Positions 33,992-42,025 of a stretch of DNA of 64,000 bases are shown piece by piece. Under the pieces are notes generated by a model. The model was not told the origin of the DNA. It was given only the letters and a program-made list of their open reading frames with translations, and made no database searches. Position numbers and translations under genes: made by a program. The stretch is from Pseudoalteromonas rubra. Lineage in GTDB: Bacteria; Pseudomonadota; Gammaproteobacteria; Enterobacterales; Alteromonadaceae. Each line of letters begins with the position of its first letter. Within the stretch, counting starts at the first letter, position 1. The DNA lies in NCBI RefSeq assembly GCF_000967655.1, contig NZ_JXYA01000041.1:1-64000 (forward strand). Reading direction: 5' to 3'.

Positions 33992-35332
33992 ATGCTAGAT
34001 AAAGTAGTCATTGCAAACCGAGGCGAAATTGCGCTTCGCGTATTGCGTGCCTGCAAGGAGCTGGGGATTAAAACGGTTGCAGTGCATTCAACTGCCGATC
34101 GTGACCTCAAACACGTGCTACTTGCAGACGAAACCATTTGTATTGGTAAACCCGCTGCCAGCGAGAGCTACCTGGATATTCCTCGTATCATCGCTGCGGC
34201 AGAGGTAACCGATGCGGTTGCTATCCACCCAGGCTATGGCTTCCTGTCTGAAAATGCCGATTTTGCCGACCAGGTTGAGCAAAGCGGCTTTGTCTTTATC
34301 GGTCCAAAAGGCGACACGATCCGTCTGATGGGTGATAAAGTTTCTGCAATCGAAGCAATGCGTAAAGCTGGCGTGCCGTGTGTACCGGGTTCTGACGGCC
34401 CGCTGACTGAAGATAACGAGCGTAACGTCCAAATCGCTAAGCGTATCGGTTATCCGGTGATCATCAAAGCTGCCGGTGGTGGTGGTGGTCGCGGTATGCG
34501 TGTAGTACGGAGCGAAAAAGAGTTATTAGACTCTATCGCACTAACGCAGACAGAAGCACAGCAATTCTTTGGTAATGGCATGGTTTACATGGAGAAATTC
34601 CTTGAAAACCCACGTCATATCGAAGTACAAGTACTGGCGGATGGTCAGGGCAATGCCATCCACCTGGGCGAGCGTGACTGTTCAATGCAGCGTCGTCACC
34701 AGAAAGTGGTAGAAGAAGCGCCTGCACCAGGTATTACCGCAGAAATGCGCAAGTTCATTGGTGATCGTTGTACGCGTGCGTGTATCGAAATCGGTTACCG
34801 TGGTGCTGGTACGTTTGAATTCCTGTACGAAAATGGTGAATTCTACTTCATTGAGATGAACACCCGTATTCAGGTAGAGCATCCGGTGACTGAAATGGTG
34901 ACTGGCGTTGACCTAATCAAAGAGCAGCTGAAAATTGCTGCAGGTCAGCCGCTGTCTATCACTCAGGATGACGTTGTAATTCGTGGCCATGCCATTGAGT
35001 GTCGTATCAATGCCGAAGATCCGGAAAGTTTTATTCCGTCTCCAGGCAAGATCACGCGCTTCCACCCGGCAGGTGGTTTGGGCATTCGCTGGGACAGCCA
35101 TATCTATGCTGACTACACAGTACCACCGCATTACGACTCCATGATCGGCAAGCTGATCACTTACGGTGAAAACCGTGACGTGGCCATTGCCCGTGCACGT
35201 AACGCCCTGAATGAACTTGTGATTGACGGTATTAAAACCAATACCCCGCTGCACAAGAAAATTCTGGCGGACGAAAACTTCCAAAACGGTGGTACCAATA
35301 TCCACTACCTGGAAAAGAAACTGGGCCTGTAA
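33992..35332 (+). CDS. accC: Biotin carboxylase subunit AccC
   Basis: The 446-residue ATP-grasp enzyme carboxylates the biotin of AccB. It starts MLDKVVIANRGEIALRVLR, carries the Gly-rich ATP loop KAAGGGGGRGMR (about 159-170), the catalytic region EMNTRIQVEHPVTE, and the family end. Length is canonical. It is the last gene of aroQ-accB-accC and is followed by a strong hairpin. Confidence 0.98.
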   Translation: MLDKVVIANRGEIALRVLRACKELGIKTVAVHSTADRDLKHVLLADETICIGKPAASESYLDIPRIIAAAEVTDAVAIHPGYGFLSENADFADQVEQSGFVFIGPKGDTIRLMGDKVSAIEAMRKAGVPCVPGSDGPLTEDNERNVQIAKRIGYPVIIKAAGGGGGRGMRVVRSEKELLDSIALTQTEAQQFFGNGMVYMEKFLENPRHIEVQVLADGQGNAIHLGERDCSMQRRHQKVVEEAPAPGITAEMRKFIGDRCTRACIEIGYRGAGTFEFLYENGEFYFIEMNTRIQVEHPVTEMVTGVDLIKEQLKIAAGQPLSITQDDVVIRGHAIECRINAEDPESFIPSPGKITRFHPAGGLGIRWDSHIYADYTVPPHYDSMIGKLITYGENRDVAIARARNALNELVIDGIKTNTPLHKKILADENFQNGGTNIHYLEKKLGL

Positions 35333-35340
35333 GCCCGTCT

Positions 35341-35366
35341 ACGCAGGGGATGTCATTCCCCTGCGT
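35341..35366 (+). terminator. Terminator after accC
   Basis: ACGCAGGGGA pairs with TCCCCTGCGT around a short loop, 9 bases after the accC stop. The 3' tail is TAATCTG, so it may depend partly on Rho. Confidence 0.6.
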
Positions 35367-35498
35367 TAATCTGCTCGCCCCCCCCGTGTAGACACTTTCA
35401 GAACTCACTGCATATTTTTCATTGCATCCAGATGCCACTTCCGTCACTTTAATTACATTAGTTCACCTGATTTACAGACTGACTCAGTAAAAGAGAAG

Positions 35499-36395
35499 AT
35501 GATGACTTTATCCAGTTTTTTACGTTTGATCTGTTTGGCTGCAATCTGGGGCGGTTCATTTTTGTTTATGCGCATTGCCGCGCCGACCTTTGGACCGGCT
35601 TACTTGATCGAATTCCGAGTGAGCTTTGCCGCACTTGCTTTGCTCGTGACAGCCTTGTACCTGAAGCGATCTCTGCATTTTCGCGCCCACGCCCGGCACT
35701 ATTTTATTTTGGGATTACTCAATACAGCGCTACCTTTCGTGCTCTTTGCCTATGCGGCGCAAACCCTGACAGTCTCTGTGCTGGCAATTTTAAACGCGAC
35801 GGCTGCCATTTGGGGTGCTTTGATCGCTTTTTTCTGGCACCGAACGCCTCTTTCAGTGAAGTCCCTGATCGGCATGGTGCTGGGGATATGTGGCGTGATC
35901 ATCTTGGTTGGCTGGGACCAGACACTTGTCTCAGAAGCGCTGATCTGGCCGGTCCTGGCAGGTGTACTAGCCGCCGTGAGTTACGGTGTAGCGAGTAACT
36001 ATGCTAAAAACGCGCCACAGATTGCTGCGTTTGATAATGCCCATGGCAGCATGTGGGCCGCCGTTGTCTGGCTGGTGCCATTGCTCCCTTTTATACCCAT
36101 GCGGGCAGTACCAGATAGCACGGAAATCTCTGCCGTTATTGCACTGGGCGTGATCTGTACCGGCATTGCTTACTTACTGTATTTTAGATTAATTTCAGAC
36201 GTAGGTGCGGCTTCTGCGCTTTCGGTTACTTTCTTAATTCCCCTGTTCGGCATCGTATGGGGCTATCTGGTATTAGATGAACAGGTTGGGATCAATACAC
36301 TGGGAGGGATGATCTTGGTGTTAGGTGGAACTATGCTGGTGACGGGGTTTTCACCCGCCACCTGGCAAACAAAGCGCGCTGCGCGCGCCCGGTAA
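35499..36395 (+). CDS. DMT-superfamily (EamA) transporter
   Basis: A 298-residue protein with about ten membrane helices in two EamA repeats (first about 5-140, second about 150-285). Typical landmarks are LICLAAIWGGSFLFMRIA at the start and LIPLFGIVWGYLVLDE near the end of repeat 2. Family members export amino acids or other metabolites; the substrate cannot be read from the sequence. AAGAGAAG precedes two ATGs. It is a single gene. Confidence 0.9.
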   Translation: MMTLSSFLRLICLAAIWGGSFLFMRIAAPTFGPAYLIEFRVSFAALALLVTALYLKRSLHFRAHARHYFILGLLNTALPFVLFAYAAQTLTVSVLAILNATAAIWGALIAFFWHRTPLSVKSLIGMVLGICGVIILVGWDQTLVSEALIWPVLAGVLAAVSYGVASNYAKNAPQIAAFDNAHGSMWAAVVWLVPLLPFIPMRAVPDSTEISAVIALGVICTGIAYLLYFRLISDVGAASALSVTFLIPLFGIVWGYLVLDEQVGINTLGGMILVLGGTMLVTGFSPATWQTKRAARAR

Positions 36396-36409
36396 AGCCT
36401 GCTGTTTAA

Positions 36410-36916
36410 CTACTGAAAAACCACGTTTTCGCTGCCTGGCAGTGGCTTAAACCGGCTCAACAGCTTGTCGCAGTCTTCCAGGATCTGCGCTTCCAGTCGC
36501 TCTTCAGCACGCCAGCGCTGCGCATCCATCTTATAGATCTCTTTCTTGCTGTATTTTTTGCGTGCTTCGTGGGTCGGCATTTCTTTGACTTCTTCGTACA
36601 TTTCATGCACGCCCGGATAGCTTTGACTCAGCTCTACCTCTTCATCAAAACTATACTGAGACATCAGCACCCACACCCGCAAACAACCCTCAGAGTACTC
36701 GCACTGCTTTTGCTGCATTGCTTTGGCTATCAGGTTGATACTATCGGACAGCTTGGCATTGCGCTCCTGACGAGAGCGTGCCAGCTTTTCTTTTTGCTCC
36801 TGCTGCAATTTTGCAATCGTGTCTTTCTGTACTTTAAGCTGCCACAGCAGCTTGCCGGCGTAAAATGCCAGACCGGCGATGATCAACGCGCCTACCACAA
36901 TCGCGGCTATCCACAT
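36410..36916 (-). CDS. DUF2489 family membrane protein
   Basis: The 168-residue product has one N-terminal transmembrane helix (IAAIVVGALIIAGLAFYAGKLL), a coiled-coil segment (KVQKDTIAKLQQEQKEKLA) and a helical C-terminal domain. It matches my memory of DUF2489 proteins that sit beside yihI in Pseudoalteromonas and Vibrio. Function unknown. It begins 4 bases after the yihI stop and is probably co-transcribed. Confidence 0.8.
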   Translation of the reverse strand: MWIAAIVVGALIIAGLAFYAGKLLWQLKVQKDTIAKLQQEQKEKLARSRQERNAKLSDSINLIAKAMQQKQCEYSEGCLRVWVLMSQYSFDEEVELSQSYPGVHEMYEEVKEMPTHEARKKYSKKEIYKMDAQRWRAEERLEAQILEDCDKLLSRFKPLPGSENVVFQ

Positions 36917-36919
36917 AGT

Positions 36920-37495
36920 TTAACGCTCCTCGTCTTCGTCTGTTAACCACTCATTGGCCAGATCATTGCTCATCCACTGATCCAGCTCATCTTCCTGAGG
37001 CATATCAGCTTCTTCGAACTCATCATCAATGCCCAGTAACTCACATAACTCCTGATGGCGTGCCACCGACTTATTGAAGTACTTGGCATCTTTGCCGGTT
37101 ATTAGCTCACCACGCTCATGACGCTCTAACAGCGCCATCAGTCGCTCATCATTTTCCAGTTGGCGTAGCTCTTCTTCCGGCGTTAATGCCACTGGCGCGA
37201 CCTTCTTCAGCTCCACCTGAGGTTTGAGGTCACGATTAAGCTTAGGCTCGCTGGCCTGCTGTGGCTGAGGTACCAGCGCAACCGGTTTTTTACTGCCCGC
37301 ACGCGGATCCTTCTTGCTACCCGAAGCCTTACTCTCTTCTATTTTGGCTTCTTGTGCATTACGTGAACCCGGTTTTTTACCTTTGTGCTTTTTGTTGCGC
37401 TGCTCTTTCAGCGCTCTCAGCTCCTGAAGTTTCTCTTTACTCAGCCTCGGTGTGCCAATGTTGCCCACCTTACGGGATTTCTTCTTTCTGGTCAT
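36920..37495 (-). CDS. yihI: Der GTPase-activating protein YihI
   Basis: The 191-residue protein begins with the highly basic signature TRKKKSRKVGNIGTPR, then a Lys/Ser-rich disordered stretch. A conserved acidic C-terminal domain follows (LENDERLMALLERHERG, then an Asp/Glu-rich end). YihI stimulates the GTPase of Der and so modulates 50S ribosome assembly. It lies near engB, another ribosome GTPase, and the CsrC-like RNA, as in E. coli. Confidence 0.92.
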   Translation of the reverse strand: MTRKKKSRKVGNIGTPRLSKEKLQELRALKEQRNKKHKGKKPGSRNAQEAKIEESKASGSKKDPRAGSKKPVALVPQPQQASEPKLNRDLKPQVELKKVAPVALTPEEELRQLENDERLMALLERHERGELITGKDAKYFNKSVARHQELCELLGIDDEFEEADMPQEDELDQWMSNDLANEWLTDEDEER

Positions 37496-37517
37496 ACTAG
37501 TCTTTACTCATTCTGTA

Positions 37518-38216
37518 CTATCGCTTAGTCAAAATGATGACATCATTGCCTATCACTTCAACCTGGGTATTAAATTGCTCTGCAATGTAGGCAAACGTCT
37601 CACGACTAAAAAACGCGATATGGGTTTGGTCGTTTTTATAGTGCCAGTTTGCAAAACGTGCTGGATCTATTACCAGCTTAGTCATTAATGCCAATGGTGC
37701 GCCAGGCTTGAGCATGGCCAGCAGCTGGTGCAGCACTTTACCAGGCTGGGCCAGGTGTTCTATCACTTCACTACAGGTAATAAAGTCATACTGCTGATCC
37801 AGCACTTTGGGATCATTGGCATAGTATAAATCATATAGCGCCATCCGATGGCCTGCTTCGGTCAGCATTTTGGCCAACAATGGCCCCGGCCCGCAGCCAA
37901 AGTCCAGGCCGGATTGGGCCGCCGCCAAGCGCCCACACAGCGGTTCAGCCAGCCGGGATAAAAATCGCCGATAGCCGGGATCCATCAGATCATTCTCATG
38001 GCTGTCGTAAATGGCTTTTTCCTGCTCAGCGCTTAATCGCTGTTCGGGGGAGACAGACACCAGCTTGCAACACTGACACTGCCAGTAGTCTCTGAATTTG
38101 TCCTGATGGTAGTGCGTCAGTGAGTCGCCTTCACAAAGGCCGCAACGCCATGACTGTGGATTTTGCAACTGAGATAAACCGAAATGCCTTAAAGGCCGTA
38201 TTGTAACAGCAATCAA
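37518..38216 (-). CDS. Class I SAM-dependent methyltransferase with zinc-ribbon N-terminus
   Basis: The 232-residue protein starts with a Cys-pair ribbon (CGLCEGD and CQCCK, residues about 25-52). A Rossmann methyltransferase domain follows, with motif I LDFGCGPGPLL, then FITCSEVIEHL and LKPGAPLALMTKL. Such proteins methylate small molecules or O-antigen-like sugars; the substrate is unknown. It ends 22 bases before yihI and may be co-transcribed with it. Confidence 0.8.
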   Translation of the reverse strand: MIAVTIRPLRHFGLSQLQNPQSWRCGLCEGDSLTHYHQDKFRDYWQCQCCKLVSVSPEQRLSAEQEKAIYDSHENDLMDPGYRRFLSRLAEPLCGRLAAAQSGLDFGCGPGPLLAKMLTEAGHRMALYDLYYANDPKVLDQQYDFITCSEVIEHLAQPGKVLHQLLAMLKPGAPLALMTKLVIDPARFANWHYKNDQTHIAFFSRETFAYIAEQFNTQVEVIGNDVIILTKR

Positions 38217-38241
38217 TTAGTGAACAAATATGCACACACAA

Positions 38242-38275
38242 ATAAAAAAGCGGCAGAGATTGCTCTCTACCGCTT
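38242..38275 (-). terminator. Terminator of the CsrB/C-like RNA
   Basis: On the minus strand GCGGTAGAGA-GCAA-TCTCTGCCGC is followed by TTTTTTATT. The 10-base stem has one G-T pair. No protein gene lies upstream of it on this strand before cytochrome c4, which has its own terminator, so it must end an RNA transcript. Confidence 0.85.
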
Positions 38276-38580
38276 ACTAATCTGAGCGTCACAAACTGGA
38301 CACTTCTCCCTTCGACTTTTAAGTCATTATTATTTTTATTGTGGTATCTTCCGTTTTGTTTTTATTGTCACTTCCGTGAACACTTTCCATATTGTTATTG
38401 TTATCAAACTTCCAATGCATTTTTTATTTTCGGTCTTCCTGACTCTTTCTTGGTCATCCTGCGTATTCAAAGAGAATACCTAATCTTGCCACCGACGCTT
38501 CCGATACGAATTGTCCCTGTTTTTGTATTATCTGGCGACAACGAATAATCTACGCCGATCTGAAACAGTTACAACTAAAC
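38242..38580 (-). ncRNA. csrC: CsrB/CsrC-type regulatory RNA
   Basis: No gene fits this stretch, but the minus strand carries about nine GGA motifs in otherwise A-rich sequence, including CAGGATGACC, CAGGAAGACC, TTGGAAGTTTG, ATGGAAAGTG, CACGGAAGTG and ACGGAAGATA. It ends in a perfect-looking terminator with T6. Repeated GGA is the CsrA/RsmA-binding signature, so this RNA should sequester CsrA. E. coli csrC lies between engB and yihI, and here the RNA is likewise between yihI and engB. The 5' end is uncertain (about 38540-38610). csrC is the name by synteny; csrB would be equally correct structurally. Confidence 0.8.
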
Positions 38581-38685
38581 AATAACAAAATTATTACCTG
38601 AATATTTTAGAACAACATTAAACCAATTTTATTACAAAGGGTTACAACTGAACACAGGATGAAATTAAGTCAATTCTTACACTGA

Positions 38686-38728
38686 CTATAAGCATATATC
38701 TTACAAGCATGTTGAGATATATCTCACA
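38686..38728 (-). promoter_or_regulatory. Two GacA/UvrY-like boxes upstream of the CsrB/C-like RNA
   Basis: The minus strand shows TGTGAGATATATCTCAACA (38728-38710) and TGTAAGATATATGCTTATA (38705-38687). Both resemble the GacA/UvrY upstream activating sequence TGTAAG-N6-CTTACA that controls csrB, rsmY and rsmZ genes. They lie roughly 100-200 bases before the first GGA motif, as expected. Confidence 0.65.
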
Positions 38729-38740
38729 GCGCCAGATCAA

Positions 38741-38771
38741 AAAAAGGCAGCCTGGTTGCTGCCTTTTTTAC
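38741..38771 (-). terminator. Cytochrome c4 terminator
   Basis: AAAGGCAGC (38743-38751) pairs with GCTGCCTTT (38758-38766), with A and T tracts on either side, 45 bases after the cytochrome c4 stop. It isolates that gene from the downstream RNA gene. Confidence 0.85.
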
Positions 38772-38815
38772 AATACCCAGAGTTTACACTGGGTCTGTTT
38801 TGTATCTATACGACT

Positions 38816-39448
38816 TTAGTGTAGGCCACCTAAGTATTTAGATAATACTTCAATGTCTTTGTCAGTCAGTTTCTTCGCGATGTCACCCATCATGCCGTTT
38901 GGATCGTTGTTACGATCGCCGCTGCGGAACTTTTCAAGCTGCGCCTTGATGTATTCAGGGTGCTGGAATGAGATTTTCGGGAACTTAGACAGAGACGTAC
39001 CATTACCACGTGGACCGTGACATGCAGCACAAGACGGAATACCACGCTCAGCATCACCGGCTTTGTAAAGTTTCTGACCCGCTTCGACCACATCTTCAGG
39101 TGTAGTACCTGACGACATTGGCAAAGACGCAAAGTAAGCAGACAAATCTCTCATATCCTGATCCGACAGTGGCATAGCCATGCCGCTCATCACAGGGTCC
39201 ATACGACCTTCTTTACCACCTGAGGTCATACCTAGCTTGAACTCTTGCAGTTGCTTGTAGATATAATCCGCATGCTGACCAGCGATTTTCGGATACATAG
39301 TAACAGGAGCATTGCCATCCGGACCGTGACACGCCGCACAAGTTGCAGCCTTTGCTTTACCTGCTTGCGCATCGCCATCAAATGCCGCGACGTTGCTGGC
39401 TGACAAGGACCCTAGCAACATAGTTAAAGTTAATGCTATTTTTTTCAT
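38816..39448 (-). CDS. Cytochrome c4
   Basis: The 210-residue periplasmic diheme cytochrome has a signal peptide (MKKIALTLTMLLGSLSA, cleavage near VAA-FD) and two homologous halves, each with a heme site CAACH (about residues 36-40 and 140-144). Methionine ligands lie further on in each half. It carries electrons to terminal oxidases. Length is typical of c4. It is a single gene with its own terminator; GAGAATTTACC precedes the ATG. Confidence 0.95.
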   Translation of the reverse strand: MKKIALTLTMLLGSLSASNVAAFDGDAQAGKAKAATCAACHGPDGNAPVTMYPKIAGQHADYIYKQLQEFKLGMTSGGKEGRMDPVMSGMAMPLSDQDMRDLSAYFASLPMSSGTTPEDVVEAGQKLYKAGDAERGIPSCAACHGPRGNGTSLSKFPKISFQHPEYIKAQLEKFRSGDRNNDPNGMMGDIAKKLTDKDIEVLSKYLGGLH

Positions 39449-39818
39449 GGTAAATTCTCTGTTTCCGACCCTGTAATTTTGACCCCAGCCGAAAAAGCCT
39501 CGTTTCTTTTACTGCGTGGGCAAATCTTATTTGAGACCGACTGACCAAGCTTGCTAAATGTGCACTAATTGGCACAGACAAAGTCAACGGACTCGAGTTT
39601 TACGTTGCAATTGCTACATTCTACACGATATTAATTTCTCTGGCACGTTTTCTGCTCACATTAAGCCCATAAATTATAGGGATTTGACCTGGATTAAGTT
39701 TCCTCTCCGGGACATAGCGTAAAAACTCACCCAGGGTGCAGATTTTATCGGCTTTTGCTTTAGCAACCAAGTATAATAAAATAGACAATAATGAGATCAA
39801 TCCCCTTGAGGAGTCGAA
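39449..39818. other. Divergent promoter region of cytochrome c4 and engB
   Basis: About 370 bases with no gene or strong hairpin. It separates divergently read cytochrome c4 and engB and should hold both promoters. I looked for a Spot 42-like RNA near engB and did not see one. Confidence 0.5.
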
Positions 39819-40469
39819 GTGCTAAAATCCCGCATGCCGTATAACCGTGCTCAGTTTGTAACGAGTGCCCCAGATATTTCCCGATTACCCGCCGATACCG
39901 GTATTGAAGTTGCGTTTGCCGGACGCTCCAATGCAGGGAAATCCAGTGCACTGAATGCCCTGACCGATCAAAAGCTGGCGCGCACCAGTAAAACGCCGGG
40001 CCGTACTCAGCTCATTAATACTTTTTCGCTCGACGAAGACAAGCGCCTGATTGACTTACCGGGCTACGGCTTTGCCAAAGTGCCATTGGAAATGAAGAAG
40101 AAATGGCAGAAGTCGCTGGGCGAATACCTGCAAAAGCGCCAGAGCCTGAAAGGCATTGTGGTACTGATGGACATCCGTCACCCGCTTAAAGACCTGGATA
40201 TGGATTTGATTAACTGGGCCGCAGGCAGTGATATTCCGGTACTGGCACTGTTAACCAAAGCCGACAAGCTCAAGCAGGGCAAACGCAAAGCCGAAGTATT
40301 ACAAGTGCGTAAAGCACTGGCAGAGCTGAATGCCGACATTACCGTACACGCGTTTTCCTCTTTAAAAGGACTGGGTTTGAAAGAGCTGGCCTGGCAGCTG
40401 GATGACTGGTTTTTGGGACCGTATGTCAAAGAAGAAGAGGCAGAGCAGGACAGCCCTTCAGCGCAGTAG
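39819..40469 (+). CDS. engB: Ribosome biogenesis GTPase EngB (YihA/YsxC)
   Basis: The 216-residue GTPase acts in 50S subunit assembly. All G motifs are visible: G1 GRSNAGKSS (about 31-39), the switch region TPGRTQ, G3 DLPGYG (about 79), G4 TKAD (about 148) and G5 SSLKG. The start codon follows TTGAGGAGTC; an ATG slightly downstream (SRMPY) is an alternative. The acidic tail after residue 205 is species-specific. Confidence 0.96.
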   Translation: MLKSRMPYNRAQFVTSAPDISRLPADTGIEVAFAGRSNAGKSSALNALTDQKLARTSKTPGRTQLINTFSLDEDKRLIDLPGYGFAKVPLEMKKKWQKSLGEYLQKRQSLKGIVVLMDIRHPLKDLDMDLINWAAGSDIPVLALLTKADKLKQGKRKAEVLQVRKALAELNADITVHAFSSLKGLGLKELAWQLDDWFLGPYVKEEEAEQDSPSAQ

Positions 40470-40479
40470 TAGACACCTC

Positions 40480-40502
40480 AGGCTGCGTCGCTGGCGCAGC
40501 CT
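40480..40502 (+). terminator. engB terminator hairpin
   Basis: AGGCTGCG and CGCAGCCT form a perfect 8-base stem with a 7-base loop, 11 bases after the engB stop. It overlaps the stop of the convergent gene and so may serve both. Confidence 0.6.
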
Positions 40503-41031
40503 AGCCAATCACAAACGGCGTATCTGCCGACGTTAACACAAACGCCTCACCCTGGCTTTGCGCCAGCTCAGCCCACTGATAGTAAACCGAACGGCCAACC
40601 CGAGCCGACAAACCATAATTGAGCATCAAATAGGGGACTAACTGACCTTGGTAGGATTTAAGCACCAGGGGAAACTCGCCACACACCGGCCACAAACGTC
40701 CGAGATTGTCCTGTGCAATAAGTGTCGGACCCAGGCCGAGTGTGGGTGCCAGCTCACAATATTGCCAGGCGACTATCACAAACGGGCTGTCGGCGACCTC
40801 CACCGGGCAAGTCTCGGACGGAGATTTGAGCAGATACTGGCCCTGCTCGTAGCACAATACACTGGCGAGTAGTTTCACCAGGCCTTCACGTCCTATGGGA
40901 GTGCCTTCGTGAAACCAGCGACCCTGTGCATCGATGGCAAACGCGCCAACCCCACATTCGTGGGCATGCCAGCGCCCGGTGGGCGCATGCTGCGTCACAT
41001 AGTGGGCGATCAGCGCCTCAGTATTACTCAC
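40501..41031 (-). CDS. DUF1285 family protein
   Basis: I place the start at GTG 41031 (VSNTEALIAHY), overlapping the stop of the YceI-like gene by 8 bases, giving 176 residues; the frame is open to 41070. The pattern DAQGRWFHEGTPIGREGLVKLL is the DUF1285 hallmark. The remainder is beta-rich with a partner-like C-terminal domain. Function is unknown. It is coupled to the upstream yceI-like gene. Confidence 0.85.
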   Translation of the reverse strand: MSNTEALIAHYVTQHAPTGRWHAHECGVGAFAIDAQGRWFHEGTPIGREGLVKLLASVLCYEQGQYLLKSPSETCPVEVADSPFVIVAWQYCELAPTLGLGPTLIAQDNLGRLWPVCGEFPLVLKSYQGQLVPYLMLNYGLSARVGRSVYYQWAELAQSQGEAFVLTSADTPFVIG

Positions 41032-41587
41032 TGAACACCAGGTTGAAAGTAACCGGTACCGCGGTGGCAATGGTATTCAGACCCGCCACTTTGCGCAGCG
41101 CTTCGATGCCAGAATCCAAACCAAAATCGCGGCTGTTGATCAGCACAGCACGCAGTGGCGTCACCTGAAGTTGCTGAGCGCCTTTGTTCACCACCAGATC
41201 CACGTTGAGTGTTGCCACCTGACCATGCAATGACAATGTCACCGGGACCTGACGAATGATCTGCACGCCGGGCTTTAACGCCTTGAGGTGCTGACTCACA
41301 TTGGCGGTGATCTTCGCTTCAGGAAACTTAGCGACGTCAAACAGCATTTTTTGCATGCGTTCGTTGCGAATGGGGATCAGGCTTTCTATGCTGCTCAGAT
41401 CCAGTCTTAAATCCAGCTCACCAGCGGGATTAATGGTGCCAGAAAGCTGCTTAAAGTGATGATTTTCAGCAACGCTGCCAGCCTTGATGGAGGTAAAACT
41501 CACATCGCTGTGCGCTGCGTCCAGCTGCCATGCCTGGGCAAACTGAGCTGATAAGCCAAGAACAGAAAAAAGAAGAGGTTTAAGCAT
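41024..41587 (-). CDS. YceI family periplasmic protein
   Basis: ATG 41587 with AAGGAA upstream gives 187 residues beginning with a signal peptide (MLKPLLFSVLGLSAQFAQA, cleavage before WQLD). The mature part is the lipocalin-like YceI barrel (LDAAHSDVSFTSIKAG at the start, DFGLDSGIEALRK near the end). YceI proteins bind isoprenoid-like lipids in the periplasm. It leads a two-gene unit with the DUF1285 gene. Confidence 0.88.
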   Translation of the reverse strand: MLKPLLFSVLGLSAQFAQAWQLDAAHSDVSFTSIKAGSVAENHHFKQLSGTINPAGELDLRLDLSSIESLIPIRNERMQKMLFDVAKFPEAKITANVSQHLKALKPGVQIIRQVPVTLSLHGQVATLNVDLVVNKGAQQLQVTPLRAVLINSRDFGLDSGIEALRKVAGLNTIATAVPVTFNLVFSE

Positions 41588-42025
41588 GACGAATTCCTTG
41601 AAAATGAAAGTGGTCATATTACCTGCATACCCAGAACAGATGCAACGACATAGCGCCTAATACTGGCCAGACATGGTGTTTGGGATATATTCGAGTAAGA
41701 GGGAGAAAAACCGGCTCGCACCATTCACATTGCGAGCCGTTATAGCAATCTGGGGAGAAGCTATCAATACACTGTATCTTCACAAGGAGAGATACATCAT
41801 CAACAGGATGTCCTACAGGAAGAGGACGCGCGCACTGTAACAAATCACCCAGGCGAAATAAACCATCAAAAGCAAGTTATGCGCCAATTTGATATTTTTT
41901 AAACATCAGGCTGCGCATTTTTACCTCTCAGTTACACCTGATACATTTGCAGGGCCCGTCATTACTGGACTTCGGGCAATAAAAAACACGGCCGAAGCCG
42001 TGTTGTTTTTCAGCAAGAGTGCAAA
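41588..42025. other. Intergenic region containing the polA terminator
   Basis: The only clear structure is the polA terminator at 41978-42010: AACACGGC (41985-41992) and GCCGTGTT (41997-42004) with A and T tracts. The rest has no gene I can support. Confidence 0.6.

Noticed and set aside
39449..39818. Spot 42 (spf) RNA near engB or polA
   Set aside because: I looked in 39449-39818 and 44780-45213 for the conserved 5' segment and terminator and saw neither. polA and engB are also separated by other genes here.
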